The notes under the pieces are model-generated. The model worked only from the letters and a program-made list of their open reading frames with translations. It ran no database searches and was not told the origin of the DNA. Of a stretch of DNA of 10,020 nt, positions 1-6,943 are shown piece after piece (positions within the stretch are counted from its first letter, which is position 1; each line of letters opens with the position of its first letter). The DNA is taken from the NCBI GenBank assembly GCA_030602845.1, contig JAUVYZ010000048.1:1-10020 (forward strand), given 5' to 3'. Made by a program: the position numbers and the translations under genes. This stretch comes from Phycisphaerae bacterium (GTDB taxonomy: Bacteria; Planctomycetota; Phycisphaerae; Sedimentisphaerales; Anaerobacaceae).

Positions 1-2
1 GG

Positions 3-152
3 GAACAACTCAACGAGGCGGATAGCAATGCGCTCAAGGTGTACGCGATAAATAAAGGTAATCTTTACAGCAAGGATATCCAGCGCGAGGCAATGAAGGA
101 GCTAACAGAGAGGACCTCGCACAAGAGCAAACACAGGGAGACAAAACAATGA
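3..152 (+). CDS. C-terminal end of an unrecognised protein (5' truncated by the window edge)
   Basis: Reading from base 3, an open frame of 49 codons runs to TGA at 150-152. The peptide is charged and probably helical, starting EQLNEADSNALKVYAINKGN and ending in a Lys/His/Arg-rich tail. The other two forward frames are closed by stops within the first 50 bases. The TGA overlaps the ATG of the next gene as ATGA (149-152), the arrangement of translationally coupled genes. That overlap is the main support for this being a real gene end and suggests it shares an operon with the glycoside-hydrolase-like gene. I do not recognise the family; the fragment shows no catalytic motif, and only an extended contig would identify it. 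Confidence 0.5.
   Translation, partial: EQLNEADSNALKVYAINKGNLYSKDIQREAMKELTERTSHKSKHRETKQ
135..140 (+). promoter_or_regulatory. Ribosome binding site for the DUF5060 protein
   Basis: AGGGAG lies 8 bases before the ATG at 149. It falls inside the coding end of the upstream gene, as expected for coupled genes. It fixes the start at the ATG that gives a proper signal peptide. Confidence 0.6.
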
Positions 153-2344
153 TATCAAGAACGACTGTGATATTTTGTATGGTTCTTTCAGCCGCTATTC
201 CTGCTTTCTGCCAATCCGCACAACGGGGCGATACCCAGAATTCAAGCGGCCCTCTTCTTGACGTAAAACACACTCAGAATACGAATGCCGTACCAAGGTA
301 CGAAGTGTTTGAGATTACTTTCAAATACGAAAAGAAATATGCGAATCCTTTCTTCGACGTCACCATCGAGGTTATCTTTACTTCTCCCTCGAAAGAGCGG
401 TTCCAGGTCGGCGGATTCCACTACGGAGCTTCGTCAGAGGCGAAAATCCGCACGCGAAAAAGCGGCAGAGGAGAGCGGCAGCAAGTAACTTATCACTTTG
501 ATAAGCAGGATTTATGGAAGGCCCGATTCGCCCCATCGGAGGTCGGCAAATGGAAATACAACTTTATTTTTACAAATACGAAAGGACAAAAGGCATCCGG
601 CAAAGGCACCTTTCTCTGCGTGAAAGGGCGAAAGCCCAATCCCGGATTCGTCCGTCGGCATCCGACAAATCCCTTTCGATTGGTGTTTGATGACGGAAGT
701 CCATATTTCCCCATCGGGCTTCAGGACTGCTGGGGCGACAATTCAGGGACCGGGTCGGTTCTGGACCAGTGCTCAATGGAGGGGCCCTTCCGTACGGACC
801 TGAAAAACCCGCCACCGCTGCCGCCCGGAGCGATGTTCGTGCGCGGACCATCAAACAATCCGCAGAACGCCGACGTTTACTTCCGGTATTTTTCGCGATG
901 CGGATTCAATCTTTATCGCTTCTCCCAGCAAAACTGCTCATTCAGTCTCAATCACAACCTCGACAAATATCTCGTTCAGGAAGGCATTATGGCCGATGAG
1001 CTGCTGCGCAGTGCCCGCAAGTACGGCTTTAGCATCTTTTACGGCATCTTCGGCTTCCAGAAGGCCTTCAATAACGACTCCCACAGCGAAGCGAATATGG
1101 CAAAAGTCAAAAGGTTCATCAAGTACAGTGTTGACCGATGGGGGGCGTATGTAGATTTCTGGGAATTGTTCAACGAACAAAAGGCCGACGACCACTGGTA
1201 CGAAATAACAATCCCCTACCTCAAATCGATTGACCCATACCATCATCCGGTTACCACAAGCTGGGAACGGCCGGAGCTGCCCGGCATTGAACTCAGTGCG
1301 CCACACTGGTATCAGCGGGAAAATGAGCTCCAATCCGACGCCATCACCGCTTCGCGAGCAAAGAACTGGAAAAAGCACGATAAGCCCGTTGTCGTCGGTG
1401 AACAGGGCAATCACGTGGACAGGCGAAATCGTCCGCTCGGAGTCGGCGGCGTGTGGGACGACCGTTCGGCCCTGCGGATGCGCATCCGCAATTGGACGGC
1501 TTTCTTTAATGAAATCGCCTTCATATTCTGGAACACAAGCTACGCCAGAGACGGCCACTATATGAACATCTGGCTTGGCCCCAGGGAGCGCGAATACGTA
1601 AGGGCTATGCAGGATTTTGCATACCGCCTTGATAAAGATATTCGAGAGATTGCCGTGACGGTCTCGAATCCGCACGCCGTCCGTGCTTACGGCCTGGCCT
1701 CGAAGGAGCGGGCCGGCGTTTATCTGCACCACTTCGGCAACCATACGAAACCGGTAAAAGGCGTGAAGGTTATTCTGGATGTACCTAAAGCTGCGAAGGG
1801 ATACTGGTACTCGCCTGAGAACGCTGCGATTCTCGAAACCGTTGATGTTTCTGCAGGGAAATGTACCTTTGAAGCCCCCGAATTCACCGTGGACATCGCC
1901 CTTCTTATCACGCCGGACGGGCCGCCTGACATTGATAAAGATGGTATGGCTAATCATCTTGACCCTGACGATGATGAGGACGGCGTACCCGATGAAAAAG
2001 ATGCTTTCCCCCTGGATCCTGAAGAGTGGGCGGACAAAGATATGGACCTGATTGGCGATAATCTTGATGCCGACGATGACGGCAACGGCATTGGGGATGA
2101 TGAGAACAAAAACGGCATCCCCGACTGTGAAGAGTTAGATATAGATGGCGATGGTGTGGACAGGGCGAAATCCATTCCCTGGGACGCTTTTCCACTGGAC
2201 CCACAAGAATGGCGAGACACCGACGGCGACGGCATAGGTGACAATGCCGACCTTGATGATGACAATGACGGATGGAGCGATAAGGAAGAGAAGAAGGCCG
2301 GAACGAATCCTCTGGATAAGCTGAGCTTTCCGAGCGGTTCATAA
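149..2344 (+). CDS. Secreted DUF5060 / glycoside-hydrolase-like protein with thrombospondin type 3 repeats
   Basis: A 731-residue exported protein, probably acting on a polysaccharide or oligosaccharide outside the cytoplasm. Residues 1 to about 22 form a signal peptide (basic start, hydrophobic core, AFCQ near the cleavage site). Residues about 50-158 resemble DUF5060, an immunoglobulin-like domain found in front of clan-A-type TIM barrels. Residues about 165-500 look like the barrel: WELFNEQ gives a candidate acid/base Glu343 and VVVGEQG a candidate nucleophile Glu418, both in typical clan A contexts. Residues about 500-592 resemble the C-terminal beta domain of apiosidase/DUF4038-type enzymes. 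Residues 594-731 are Asp-rich calcium-binding thrombospondin type 3 repeats, with DAFPLDP-EW occurring twice 61 residues apart. No membrane anchor or sorting signal is visible. The layout is clear; the substrate cannot be told, and loss of activity (a binding-only role) is not excluded. Confidence 0.85.
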   Translation: MISRTTVIFCMVLSAAIPAFCQSAQRGDTQNSSGPLLDVKHTQNTNAVPRYEVFEITFKYEKKYANPFFDVTIEVIFTSPSKERFQVGGFHYGASSEAKIRTRKSGRGERQQVTYHFDKQDLWKARFAPSEVGKWKYNFIFTNTKGQKASGKGTFLCVKGRKPNPGFVRRHPTNPFRLVFDDGSPYFPIGLQDCWGDNSGTGSVLDQCSMEGPFRTDLKNPPPLPPGAMFVRGPSNNPQNADVYFRYFSRCGFNLYRFSQQNCSFSLNHNLDKYLVQEGIMADELLRSARKYGFSIFYGIFGFQKAFNNDSHSEANMAKVKRFIKYSVDRWGAYVDFWELFNEQKADDHWYEITIPYLKSIDPYHHPVTTSWERPELPGIELSAPHWYQRENELQSDAITASRAKNWKKHDKPVVVGEQGNHVDRRNRPLGVGGVWDDRSALRMRIRNWTAFFNEIAFIFWNTSYARDGHYMNIWLGPREREYVRAMQDFAYRLDKDIREIAVTVSNPHAVRAYGLASKERAGVYLHHFGNHTKPVKGVKVILDVPKAAKGYWYSPENAAILETVDVSAGKCTFEAPEFTVDIALLITPDGPPDIDKDGMANHLDPDDDEDGVPDEKDAFPLDPEEWADKDMDLIGDNLDADDDGNGIGDDENKNGIPDCEELDIDGDGVDRAKSIPWDAFPLDPQEWRDTDGDGIGDNADLDDDNDGWSDKEEKKAGTNPLDKLSFPSGS

Positions 2345-2403
2345 CGAAATAAAGATTCCGCATCGTAACAAAATAACAGCATATGGCAATTCTTCAGGGT
2401 CTC

Positions 2404-2419
2404 ATTTTGCCCGCAAAAT
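2404..2419. repeat. Short inverted repeat ATTTTGC-CC-GCAAAAT
   Basis: Two perfect 7-base arms surround a CC centre, about 60 bases after the stop of the DUF5060 gene. No T-run follows, so it is not a standard terminator. It could be a protein-binding palindrome or chance in an A+T-rich gap; nothing else in the window repeats it. Confidence 0.2.
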
Positions 2420-2522
2420 ACCGATAAATAAAAGGACAACTGCTTTTAATATACGCCCCTGAACCGGTGTCGACCGCTGTAAAACTGATAGCTAATTACT
2501 TATAGGGCTACGAGCCAAAAGA

Positions 2523-2557
2523 CCTTTAATATTTCTCTACCCTTAAAGGCCTCTTTT
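2523..2557 (+). terminator. Possible rho-independent terminator
   Basis: CCTTTAA (2523-2529) and TTAAAGG (2543-2549) are perfect 7-base complements with a 13-base loop, followed by a run of five T at 2553-2557. The stem is A+T-rich and the loop long, so it is weak. It lies 178 bases after the DUF5060 stop and ahead of the GAF gene, so it could end the first transcript. The rest of the 2345-2619 gap shows no gene and no RNA family I recognise. Confidence 0.35.
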
Positions 2558-2619
2558 TGTTGAGCCGAATATAAAATCAGAAGCCCACCCCGAAATTGAC
2601 TATCAAAAGACGAGGTCTT

Positions 2620-3246
2620 ATGGACCATAAACGGCAGGAAAAATTGCGTCTGCTCGTTAGCAAGCTAAACAAAGAACGCAAAAAGCAGGCGAAAAAAATA
2701 GATATACTCTGCAATGACCTCATCGCAGCACAGAGGTACTTTATCGAAAAACTAAAGACCATCAGTTTCACAGCGAATTTCTACGAGGCAATCGTCGGAA
2801 CAACGGACTTGAGCAGTCTTTTCTATACCGCCGGCAAACTCATCAAAGAGGAAATTCCTGATGCAAATATCGCCTTTTTTCTGCGTCAGCAGGACAACTT
2901 CGAATTGCACCTATTCGAAAGTGACCACCCAATCACTCTGGAAAAGCAGCGTCCGGAGAATTGCTTCACATCCGAATGGGTGGACAATATCTGTAAGACA
3001 AACAAAATATGCACTCTCGACGATATGTTCGCAATGGGTCTGCAGGGCAACTTGATTGGTCTAAATAAAATCTCAGCCGTCACGATTCCGCTGGGCCAAT
3101 TCGGCCCGTCACTGGGCTTTATATTGATTTACCGCTCATCGCAAAATAAATTAACCCCCGATGAGCTAAACAACATCTCCGCTGTAACGCGCGGCCTGTC
3201 CCGAGCAATACAAGCCCGCCAGGTACTTTTACACTCAGCCGATTAA
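2620..3246 (+). CDS. Coiled-coil plus GAF-like domain protein
   Basis: A cytoplasmic protein of 208 residues when started at ATG 2620. This start has GAGG at 2612-2615; an in-frame TTG at 2596 lacks a ribosome site and would add eight residues. Residues 1 to about 48 are very rich in Lys, Arg, Glu and Gln in a heptad-like pattern, probably a coiled coil. Residues about 52-200 match the shape of a GAF domain: helix (FYEAIVGTTDLSSLFYTAGK), strand (ANIAFFLRQ), a variable ligand loop, then AVTIPLG and the strand GFILIYRS before a closing helix. GAF domains sense small molecules or mediate dimerisation. No kinase, cyclase, phosphatase or DNA-binding domain follows, so any output must come from a partner. 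The ligand is unknown. It stands alone, not close enough to either neighbour to imply an operon. Confidence 0.7.
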   Translation: MDHKRQEKLRLLVSKLNKERKKQAKKIDILCNDLIAAQRYFIEKLKTISFTANFYEAIVGTTDLSSLFYTAGKLIKEEIPDANIAFFLRQQDNFELHLFESDHPITLEKQRPENCFTSEWVDNICKTNKICTLDDMFAMGLQGNLIGLNKISAVTIPLGQFGPSLGFILIYRSSQNKLTPDELNNISAVTRGLSRAIQARQVLLHSAD

Positions 3247-3333
3247 GAATTCCGCCGCGACGGGAATATCGGACTCAAATCCCCGACAAGCTCCTCAAGC
3301 CGACCAATTTCTTATTTTGTAAGCTCTTTGTAG

Positions 3334-3630
3334 TTACATCTGTGGTATCCAAATCTTCTTGGCCGTTACTATCTCCACAGAGGTCGGAATTAGCAAAGCA
3401 TCTTTTGACTTTGTAAAAAAAACAAGCCCTTTATAGCTTGTCAGATACTTGTACTTGGTCAAAAAACCACTGGGTGAATGAACAACAAGCGGTTTTTCGG
3501 TCCTTTCCAAAATAGCAAGAAACTCCTGTGGCTCAACGCAAACAATCGCTCCCATAGCCTTCAACGCATTAGCAATCGCCGCAGCCGCTCCGGCTGCACC
3601 CGTCGCTCCCACTACTGCTCCATTGGTCAT
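3334..3630 (-). CDS. Conserved-looking small protein of unknown function (98 aa)
   Basis: The chosen start is the ATG at 3628-3630, because AAGGAG (complement of 3638-3643) lies 7 bases before it; a GTG two codons upstream would be almost on top of that site. Residues about 4-30 are Ala/Gly-rich and hydrophobic (GAVVGATGAAGAAAAIANAL), either a glycine-zipper-like membrane segment or a packed helix. A mixed strand/helix domain follows, with VEPQEFLAIL, EKPLVVHS, KYLTSYKGLVFFTK and a closing VTAKKIWIP. From memory this resembles a small family of uncharacterised bacterial proteins sharing the TSYKGL-FFTK and AKKIW motifs; I cannot name a function. It is transcribed towards the GAF gene and away from the tRNA, so it appears monocistronic. 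Confidence 0.7.
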   Translation of the reverse strand: MTNGAVVGATGAAGAAAAIANALKAMGAIVCVEPQEFLAILERTEKPLVVHSPSGFLTKYKYLTSYKGLVFFTKSKDALLIPTSVEIVTAKKIWIPQM

Positions 3631-3725
3631 AGGCACTCTCCTTCTTTAAAAAAGCGCAGTGATTCCAACTTTTTTGCTTATGTCCCGGTGCTCGGTAAAT
3701 CTTCTTGCTGTTCAGATTCGATAAA

Positions 3726-3754
3726 AGTATAGCTTAATTTTCTTGCAATATCAG
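3726..3754 (-). promoter_or_regulatory. Candidate sigma70-type promoter of the 98-aa gene
   Basis: On the minus strand, CTGATA (complement of 3749-3754) is separated by exactly 17 bases from TATACT (complement of 3726-3731), a 4/6 and 5/6 match to the -35 and -10 consensus. Transcription would start near 3719, giving a leader of about 90 bases. The region is A+T-rich, so chance matches are likely. Confidence 0.35.
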
Positions 3755-3780
3755 TTTTTTTTGTTAAATTTATATTTCGA

Positions 3781-3786
3781 TATAAT
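3781..3786 (+). promoter_or_regulatory. Probable -10 box of the tRNA-Phe promoter
   Basis: A perfect TATAAT lies 17 bases before the tRNA. A 17-base spacer would put the -35 hexamer at 3758-3763 (TTTTTG), a poor match in a T-rich tract that might act as an UP-like element. The -10 box sits inside a small palindrome, TCGAT-ATA-ATCGA. Confidence 0.45.
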
Positions 3787-3803
3787 CGAGGTCAAAGCTT
3801 TAC

Positions 3804-3876
<73 letters not shown>

Positions 3877-3915
3877 TTGTAACCATTTTAAGAGCAAGTA
3901 CTTATGAGTGCTTCC

Positions 3916-3922
3916 AGGGAGG
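3916..3922 (+). promoter_or_regulatory. Ribosome binding site deciding the pectate lyase start
   Basis: AGGGAGG lies 8 bases before ATG 3931. An in-frame ATG at 3904 lacks such a site and would put nine polar residues before the signal peptide, so 3931 is preferred. Confidence 0.6.
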
Positions 3923-3930
3923 AAACCCAA

Positions 3931-5253
3931 ATGATATCAAGATTCCCTATTTTACTTCTGATTCTGGTGACCAGTTGTCTTATCCCATTTCTGACTGCTT
4001 CCGGTGCGGCCGAGTCCGCCCCCAAGAAGTCTCGCAACGACCGGGAGTGGGCCTCGACCTCTGGGGGGCGGGGTGGGCGTATTCTCCGCGTCACGAACCT
4101 GAAGGCCAGCGGGCCCGGCTCCTTCGCTGAAGCCGTCATGACAAAGGGCCCGCGGATCGTAGTCTTTGAAGTGGCCGGAGTAGTCGACCTGAACAGAGAA
4201 ATCATCCTTATCAACGAGCCCTACCTTACCATTGCCGGCCAGACAGCGCCCAGCCCCGGAGTGACGTTCATCAAGGGTGGGATCACCATTGAGACGCACG
4301 ATTTGATCGTTCAACACATTCGTGTGCGGCCGGGGGAGGCAGGGGCCGCGAAGAAAAGCGGCTGGGAGGTAGACGCCATCGCCACATCCCGAGGCGCCCA
4401 TGACGTGATTATCGACCATTGCTCCCTCAGCTAGGCGACGGACGAGAACCTCTCCGCGTCCGGCCTGCGCTTTGAGGGGGAGAACCTTCAGCAGTGGCGA
4501 AAGAATACATCTCACCGCATCACTTTCAGCCATTGCATCATTGCCGAGGGGCTGAGTAATTCCACGCACGGCAAAGGGGAGCACTCGAAGGGCTCTCTCA
4601 TTCACGACAACGCGACGGGCATCGCGATCATAGGCAACCTGTATGCGAGTAACGTCCAGCGTAATCCGCTCTTCAAGGGCGGCGCTAGAGGCGTAATCGT
4701 CAATAACTACATCTATAATCCGAAGCGTGAAGCCATGCACTACAACCTTTCGTCGCGGGAATGGAAGGGTCGCCCGTACGCTACCGGGCAAATGGTCATC
4801 GTCGCCAACGTGATGAAGCGTGGGCCCGACACCAATGAGGGTGTGCCTCTGTTTCGTCTCGGCGGAAGCGGTCCTCTGGAGATCTACATGGAGGACAACC
4901 TCATCCTCAATCGCGAGGGAAAAGGTCAGAATCCACCCCTACTGGGGCTGTCCGGGAGCCGCTCGGAGAAGTGTGAGCTCCTGAAGGTTCGGCCTTCCTG
5001 GCCCGAGTGGCTGAAGGAACGCCGTGCGAACGAAGTCGAAGCGCACGTTCTCGAAAACGCGGGGGCTCGCCCGTGGGACCGCGACGAAGTGGACCGACGC
5101 ATCGTGCGCGAGGTGCGCGAAGGGACGGGTCGTGTAATCGACAGCGAAAAAGAGGTCGGCGGCTATCCCAAGGCAGGGGAGAAGCGCCGACCTTTCAATC
5201 CCGACCAGTGGGACCTGACTTCAATGACGAGGCAAGGTCGAACTCATCGTTGA
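3931..5253 (+). pseudogene. PL1-type pectate lyase interrupted by one in-frame TAG
   Basis: Read through one stop, this is a 440-codon secreted right-handed beta-helix polysaccharide lyase of the pectate lyase (PL1) type, which would cleave polygalacturonate by beta-elimination outside the cytoplasm. Residues 1 to about 27 form a signal peptide. Family hallmarks follow: SGGRGGR with VTNL and GPGSF (44-65), LTIAGQTAPSPGVTF (99-113), LIVQHIRVRPGE (125-136), DVIIDHCSLS (158-167), and a C-terminal part containing GARPWDRDEVDRRIV. Codon 168 (4432-4434) is TAG where the family has Trp; the same frame then continues ATDENLSASG and stays open to TGA at 5251. The intact product would be only 167 residues, lacking most of the beta-helix. 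The gene is visibly richer in G+C than its neighbours (sampled lines of 58-72% against about 38-53%). The N-terminal segment before SGGRGG lacks the usual PGAEGFG-type motif. Sequencing error is possible. Confidence 0.85.
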
Positions 5254-5356
5254 CCTGGTTGAACTCCGTTCCGCAGGCGCGCCGCATTGCGGTAGTCTTC
5301 CTATCGGTGCCAAAAGGGGCTCTGGCGTCGTCGATTTTGGTGCGGGATAAAATGAT

Positions 5357-5385
5357 TTGCACTAATCAGCTCGAACAGGTAAAAT
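5357..5385 (+). promoter_or_regulatory. Candidate sigma70-type promoter of the sugar operon
   Basis: TTGCAC (5357-5362, matching the consensus TTG) is followed after exactly 17 bases by TAAAAT (5380-5385, 5/6 match to TATAAT). Transcription would start near 5392, leaving a leader of about 160 bases that contains both hairpins. The -35 match is only partial. Confidence 0.35.
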
Positions 5386-5408
5386 TCTAAGATATAAGGC
5401 CAGCAGCC

Positions 5409-5451
5409 CCCCCACCAATTAGGCGTGAGCCTAAGCTCCATTGGTGCGGGG
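5409..5451 (+). promoter_or_regulatory. Structured leader hairpin with GNRA tetraloop
   Basis: The inner stem TTAGGC/GCCTAA (5419-5424/5429-5434) closes a GTGA loop, a GNRA-type tetraloop. A lower stem CACCAA/TTGGTG (5413-5418/5441-5446) is joined by a six-base one-sided bulge (5435-5440). CCCC/GGGG (5409-5412/5448-5451) extends it past a bulged C. In all 16 base pairs can form. No T-run follows, so it is not a standard terminator. A second copy of TTGGTGG at 5497-5503 could compete for CCACCAA. I do not recognise a known riboswitch class. Confidence 0.45.
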
Positions 5452-5506
5452 TTCATCTGGGAAGTCTCGATGAGGGGTGCGATTTTGCGCCAGCAGTTGG
5501 TGGATG

Positions 5507-5520
5507 GGCTTCGAGAAGCC
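5507..5520 (+). repeat. Second leader hairpin, GGCTTC-GA-GAAGCC
   Basis: A perfect 6-base inverted repeat separated by GA; as RNA it gives a 5-bp stem with a CGAG loop. It ends about 20 bases before the ribosome site at 5541, so it may insulate or modulate translation of the first oxidoreductase. Confidence 0.35.
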
Positions 5521-5537
5521 TGAGAGAATTTGACGCG

Positions 5538-5547
5538 AAAGGGGTGA
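5538..5547 (+). promoter_or_regulatory. Ribosome binding site for oxidoreductase 1
   Basis: AAAGGGGTGA is close to the full anti-16S complement and ends 6 bases before ATG 5554, supporting that start and a complete Tat signal. Confidence 0.55.
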
Positions 5548-5553
5548 TAAACT

Positions 5554-6861
5554 ATGGGGTCACGAGTCAGCCGGCGGGGGTTTTTGAGAACGGCGGCGGG
5601 TGCGGCTGTGGGGGCAGTAGGTTTTCCGTATATAGTTTTATCTTCGGCATTAGGTAAGGCAGGCAACGTCGCAGCAAGCAATCGAATTACATTAGGCTTT
5701 ATCGCTATGGGCAGCCGAGGTAATGCGCTATTGCGTAATTTCATCCATCTGTCGGATTCGCAGGTAGTGGCGGTGTGCGATGTGAAGCAGCCAAATCGGG
5801 AGGGGGCACAAAAGTTCGTTGATGACCACTACGGCAAGAAGGTGTGCGCGGCGTACACTGATTTCCGTGAGCTTTGCGGGCGCAGCGATATAGACGCGGT
5901 CGTGGTTGCTTCCACGGACCATTGGCACGTGCTGAATGCTCTGGAGGCGGTGCGGTCGGGCAAGGATGTATATTGTGAGAAGCCGTTGGGGTTGAGTCTT
6001 GAGCAGGGACAGGTGCTGCGCCGAGAGGTTAATCGGTACAATCGGGTGTTTCAGTTCGGCACGCAGGAGCGGTCGAGCCGAAATACGCGCTTTGCGTGCG
6101 AGATGGTTTTGAGCGGCCGGGTCGGGAAGATTCATAAAATCACGGTTGCGTCTCGGTACAGCCGGTCTTCGGAGAACTATCCGCCGATGCTGGTTCCGGA
6201 CTGGCTGGATTATAATTTGTGGCTTGGGGCTGCGCCGTGGGCGCCGTACACTGCGAACCGGGTTAACAGGAGTCACTGGTACCATATCAGCGATTATGCG
6301 CTGGGATGGATAGCGGGCTGCGGGATTCATACGATTGATATGGCCACGTGGGGCAACGGGACGCAGTTTACCGGGCCGGTTGAGGTGGAAGGCATTGGAG
6401 AATTTCCGCGGGATGGTTTGTGCAACTGCGCGACGGGCTGGGACGTAAATCTTAAGTTTGACAACGGCGTTACAATGAATTTCACCGACAGCAAGAGAAA
6501 TCCGCTCGGCGTTAAATTCGAGGGGCCCGACGGCTGGGTGTTTGTGAAGGAAGAGCATCTGGGCGGTGAGGTCGATGCCAATCCGAAGGAGTTGCTGCGG
6601 AAGGAAATCGGGCCTGATGAGGTGCATCTGCCGGTGAGTAATCATCACCAGCAGAACTTTTTGGACTGCGTGAAGACCCGTGCCGGAACGGTTGCTCCGG
6701 TTGAGGTGGCGGTTCGTTCGGATACGCTCTGCCAGCTCAGTGACATTGCGATGCGATTAGGTCGCAAGCTGAGGTGGGACCCGGAGAAGGAAGAACTTAT
6801 CAACGATGCCCAGGCGACCCGGATGTTAACAAGGCCGATGCGCAGTCCGTGGCGGCTGTGA
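5554..6861 (+). CDS. Tat-exported Gfo/Idh/MocA-family oxidoreductase (first paralogue)
   Basis: A 435-residue NAD(P)-dependent sugar or polyol dehydrogenase-like protein. Residues 6-11 (SRRGFL) plus the Ala/Gly-rich stretch after them form a twin-arginine signal, so it is exported folded, probably with bound cofactor as in Zymomonas glucose-fructose oxidoreductase. The Rossmann domain starts at ITLGFIAMGSRG (45-56). The first glycine of the usual GxGxxG is Ala51 here, unlike the paralogue downstream. TDHWH (121-125) and CEKPLG (141-146, catalytic-type Lys143) follow, as expected for the family. The C-terminal domain has GCGIHTIDMATW, with His259 and Asp262 in the usual catalytic positions, and ends in the subfamily signature MRSPWRL. 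Length is normal. It heads a likely operon and precedes its paralogue by 82 bases. Substrate unknown; 3-position oxidation of a sugar or glycoside is a reasonable guess from context. Confidence 0.92.
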   Translation: MGSRVSRRGFLRTAAGAAVGAVGFPYIVLSSALGKAGNVAASNRITLGFIAMGSRGNALLRNFIHLSDSQVVAVCDVKQPNREGAQKFVDDHYGKKVCAAYTDFRELCGRSDIDAVVVASTDHWHVLNALEAVRSGKDVYCEKPLGLSLEQGQVLRREVNRYNRVFQFGTQERSSRNTRFACEMVLSGRVGKIHKITVASRYSRSSENYPPMLVPDWLDYNLWLGAAPWAPYTANRVNRSHWYHISDYALGWIAGCGIHTIDMATWGNGTQFTGPVEVEGIGEFPRDGLCNCATGWDVNLKFDNGVTMNFTDSKRNPLGVKFEGPDGWVFVKEEHLGGEVDANPKELLRKEIGPDEVHLPVSNHHQQNFLDCVKTRAGTVAPVEVAVRSDTLCQLSDIAMRLGRKLRWDPEKEELINDAQATRMLTRPMRSPWRL

Positions 6862-6932
6862 GCAGCGTAAAACTAAAAGCTAAAAATGTAAAACTGTGGA
6901 ATTCAAAGGAAAATGGTTATAAAAGGATAACC

Positions 6933-6938
6933 AGGAGG
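6933..6938 (+). promoter_or_regulatory. Ribosome binding site for oxidoreductase 2
   Basis: AGGAGG lies 5 bases before ATG 6944, a perfect core. The 82-base gap before the gene is A-rich with GTAAAACT twice (6868-6875 and 6890-6897) and no terminator that I can see, so read-through from the upstream paralogue is likely. Confidence 0.65.
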
Positions 6939-6943
6939 AAAAT

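Larger units (their letters stand above)
5254..5553 (+). other. 300-base gene-free region: operon promoter and leader
   Basis: No convincing gene is present on either strand; all frames are short and break up. The first 100 bases, after the pectate lyase stop, show nothing I can assign. The second half holds a candidate promoter, a long hairpin with a GTGA tetraloop, a second hairpin and the ribosome site of the first sugar-operon gene. It is best read as the regulatory region of the 5554-10020 operon. Confidence 0.5.

Noticed and set aside
938..1957. Long minus-strand open frame opposite the DUF5060 gene
   Set aside because: It lies wholly within a well-supported gene with clear catalytic motifs; its translation shows no domain and it has no convincing ribosome site.
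1954..2439. Ser-rich minus-strand frames under the calcium repeats
   Set aside because: The Ser-rich composition is simply the complement of GAT/GAC-rich Asp repeats.
2455..2560. Possible riboswitch (for example a c-di-GMP type) before the GAF gene
   Set aside because: Small complementary segments such as GGCT-ACG-AGCC exist, but the conserved core of no known class could be matched.
4432..4434. Pyrrolysine or other programmed amber recoding
   Set aside because: The family has Trp here, no recoding signal or suppressor tRNA is seen in the window, and a TGG to TAG point change explains it more simply.
5301..5744. Minus-strand open frame across the gene-free region
   Set aside because: It overlaps the Tat signal and Rossmann start of oxidoreductase 1, and has no ribosome site or recognisable domain.
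5728..6648. Minus-strand open frame of about 300 codons opposite oxidoreductase 1
   Set aside because: The peptide is Arg/Pro/His-rich with no domain, as expected for the complement of a G+C-biased gene.
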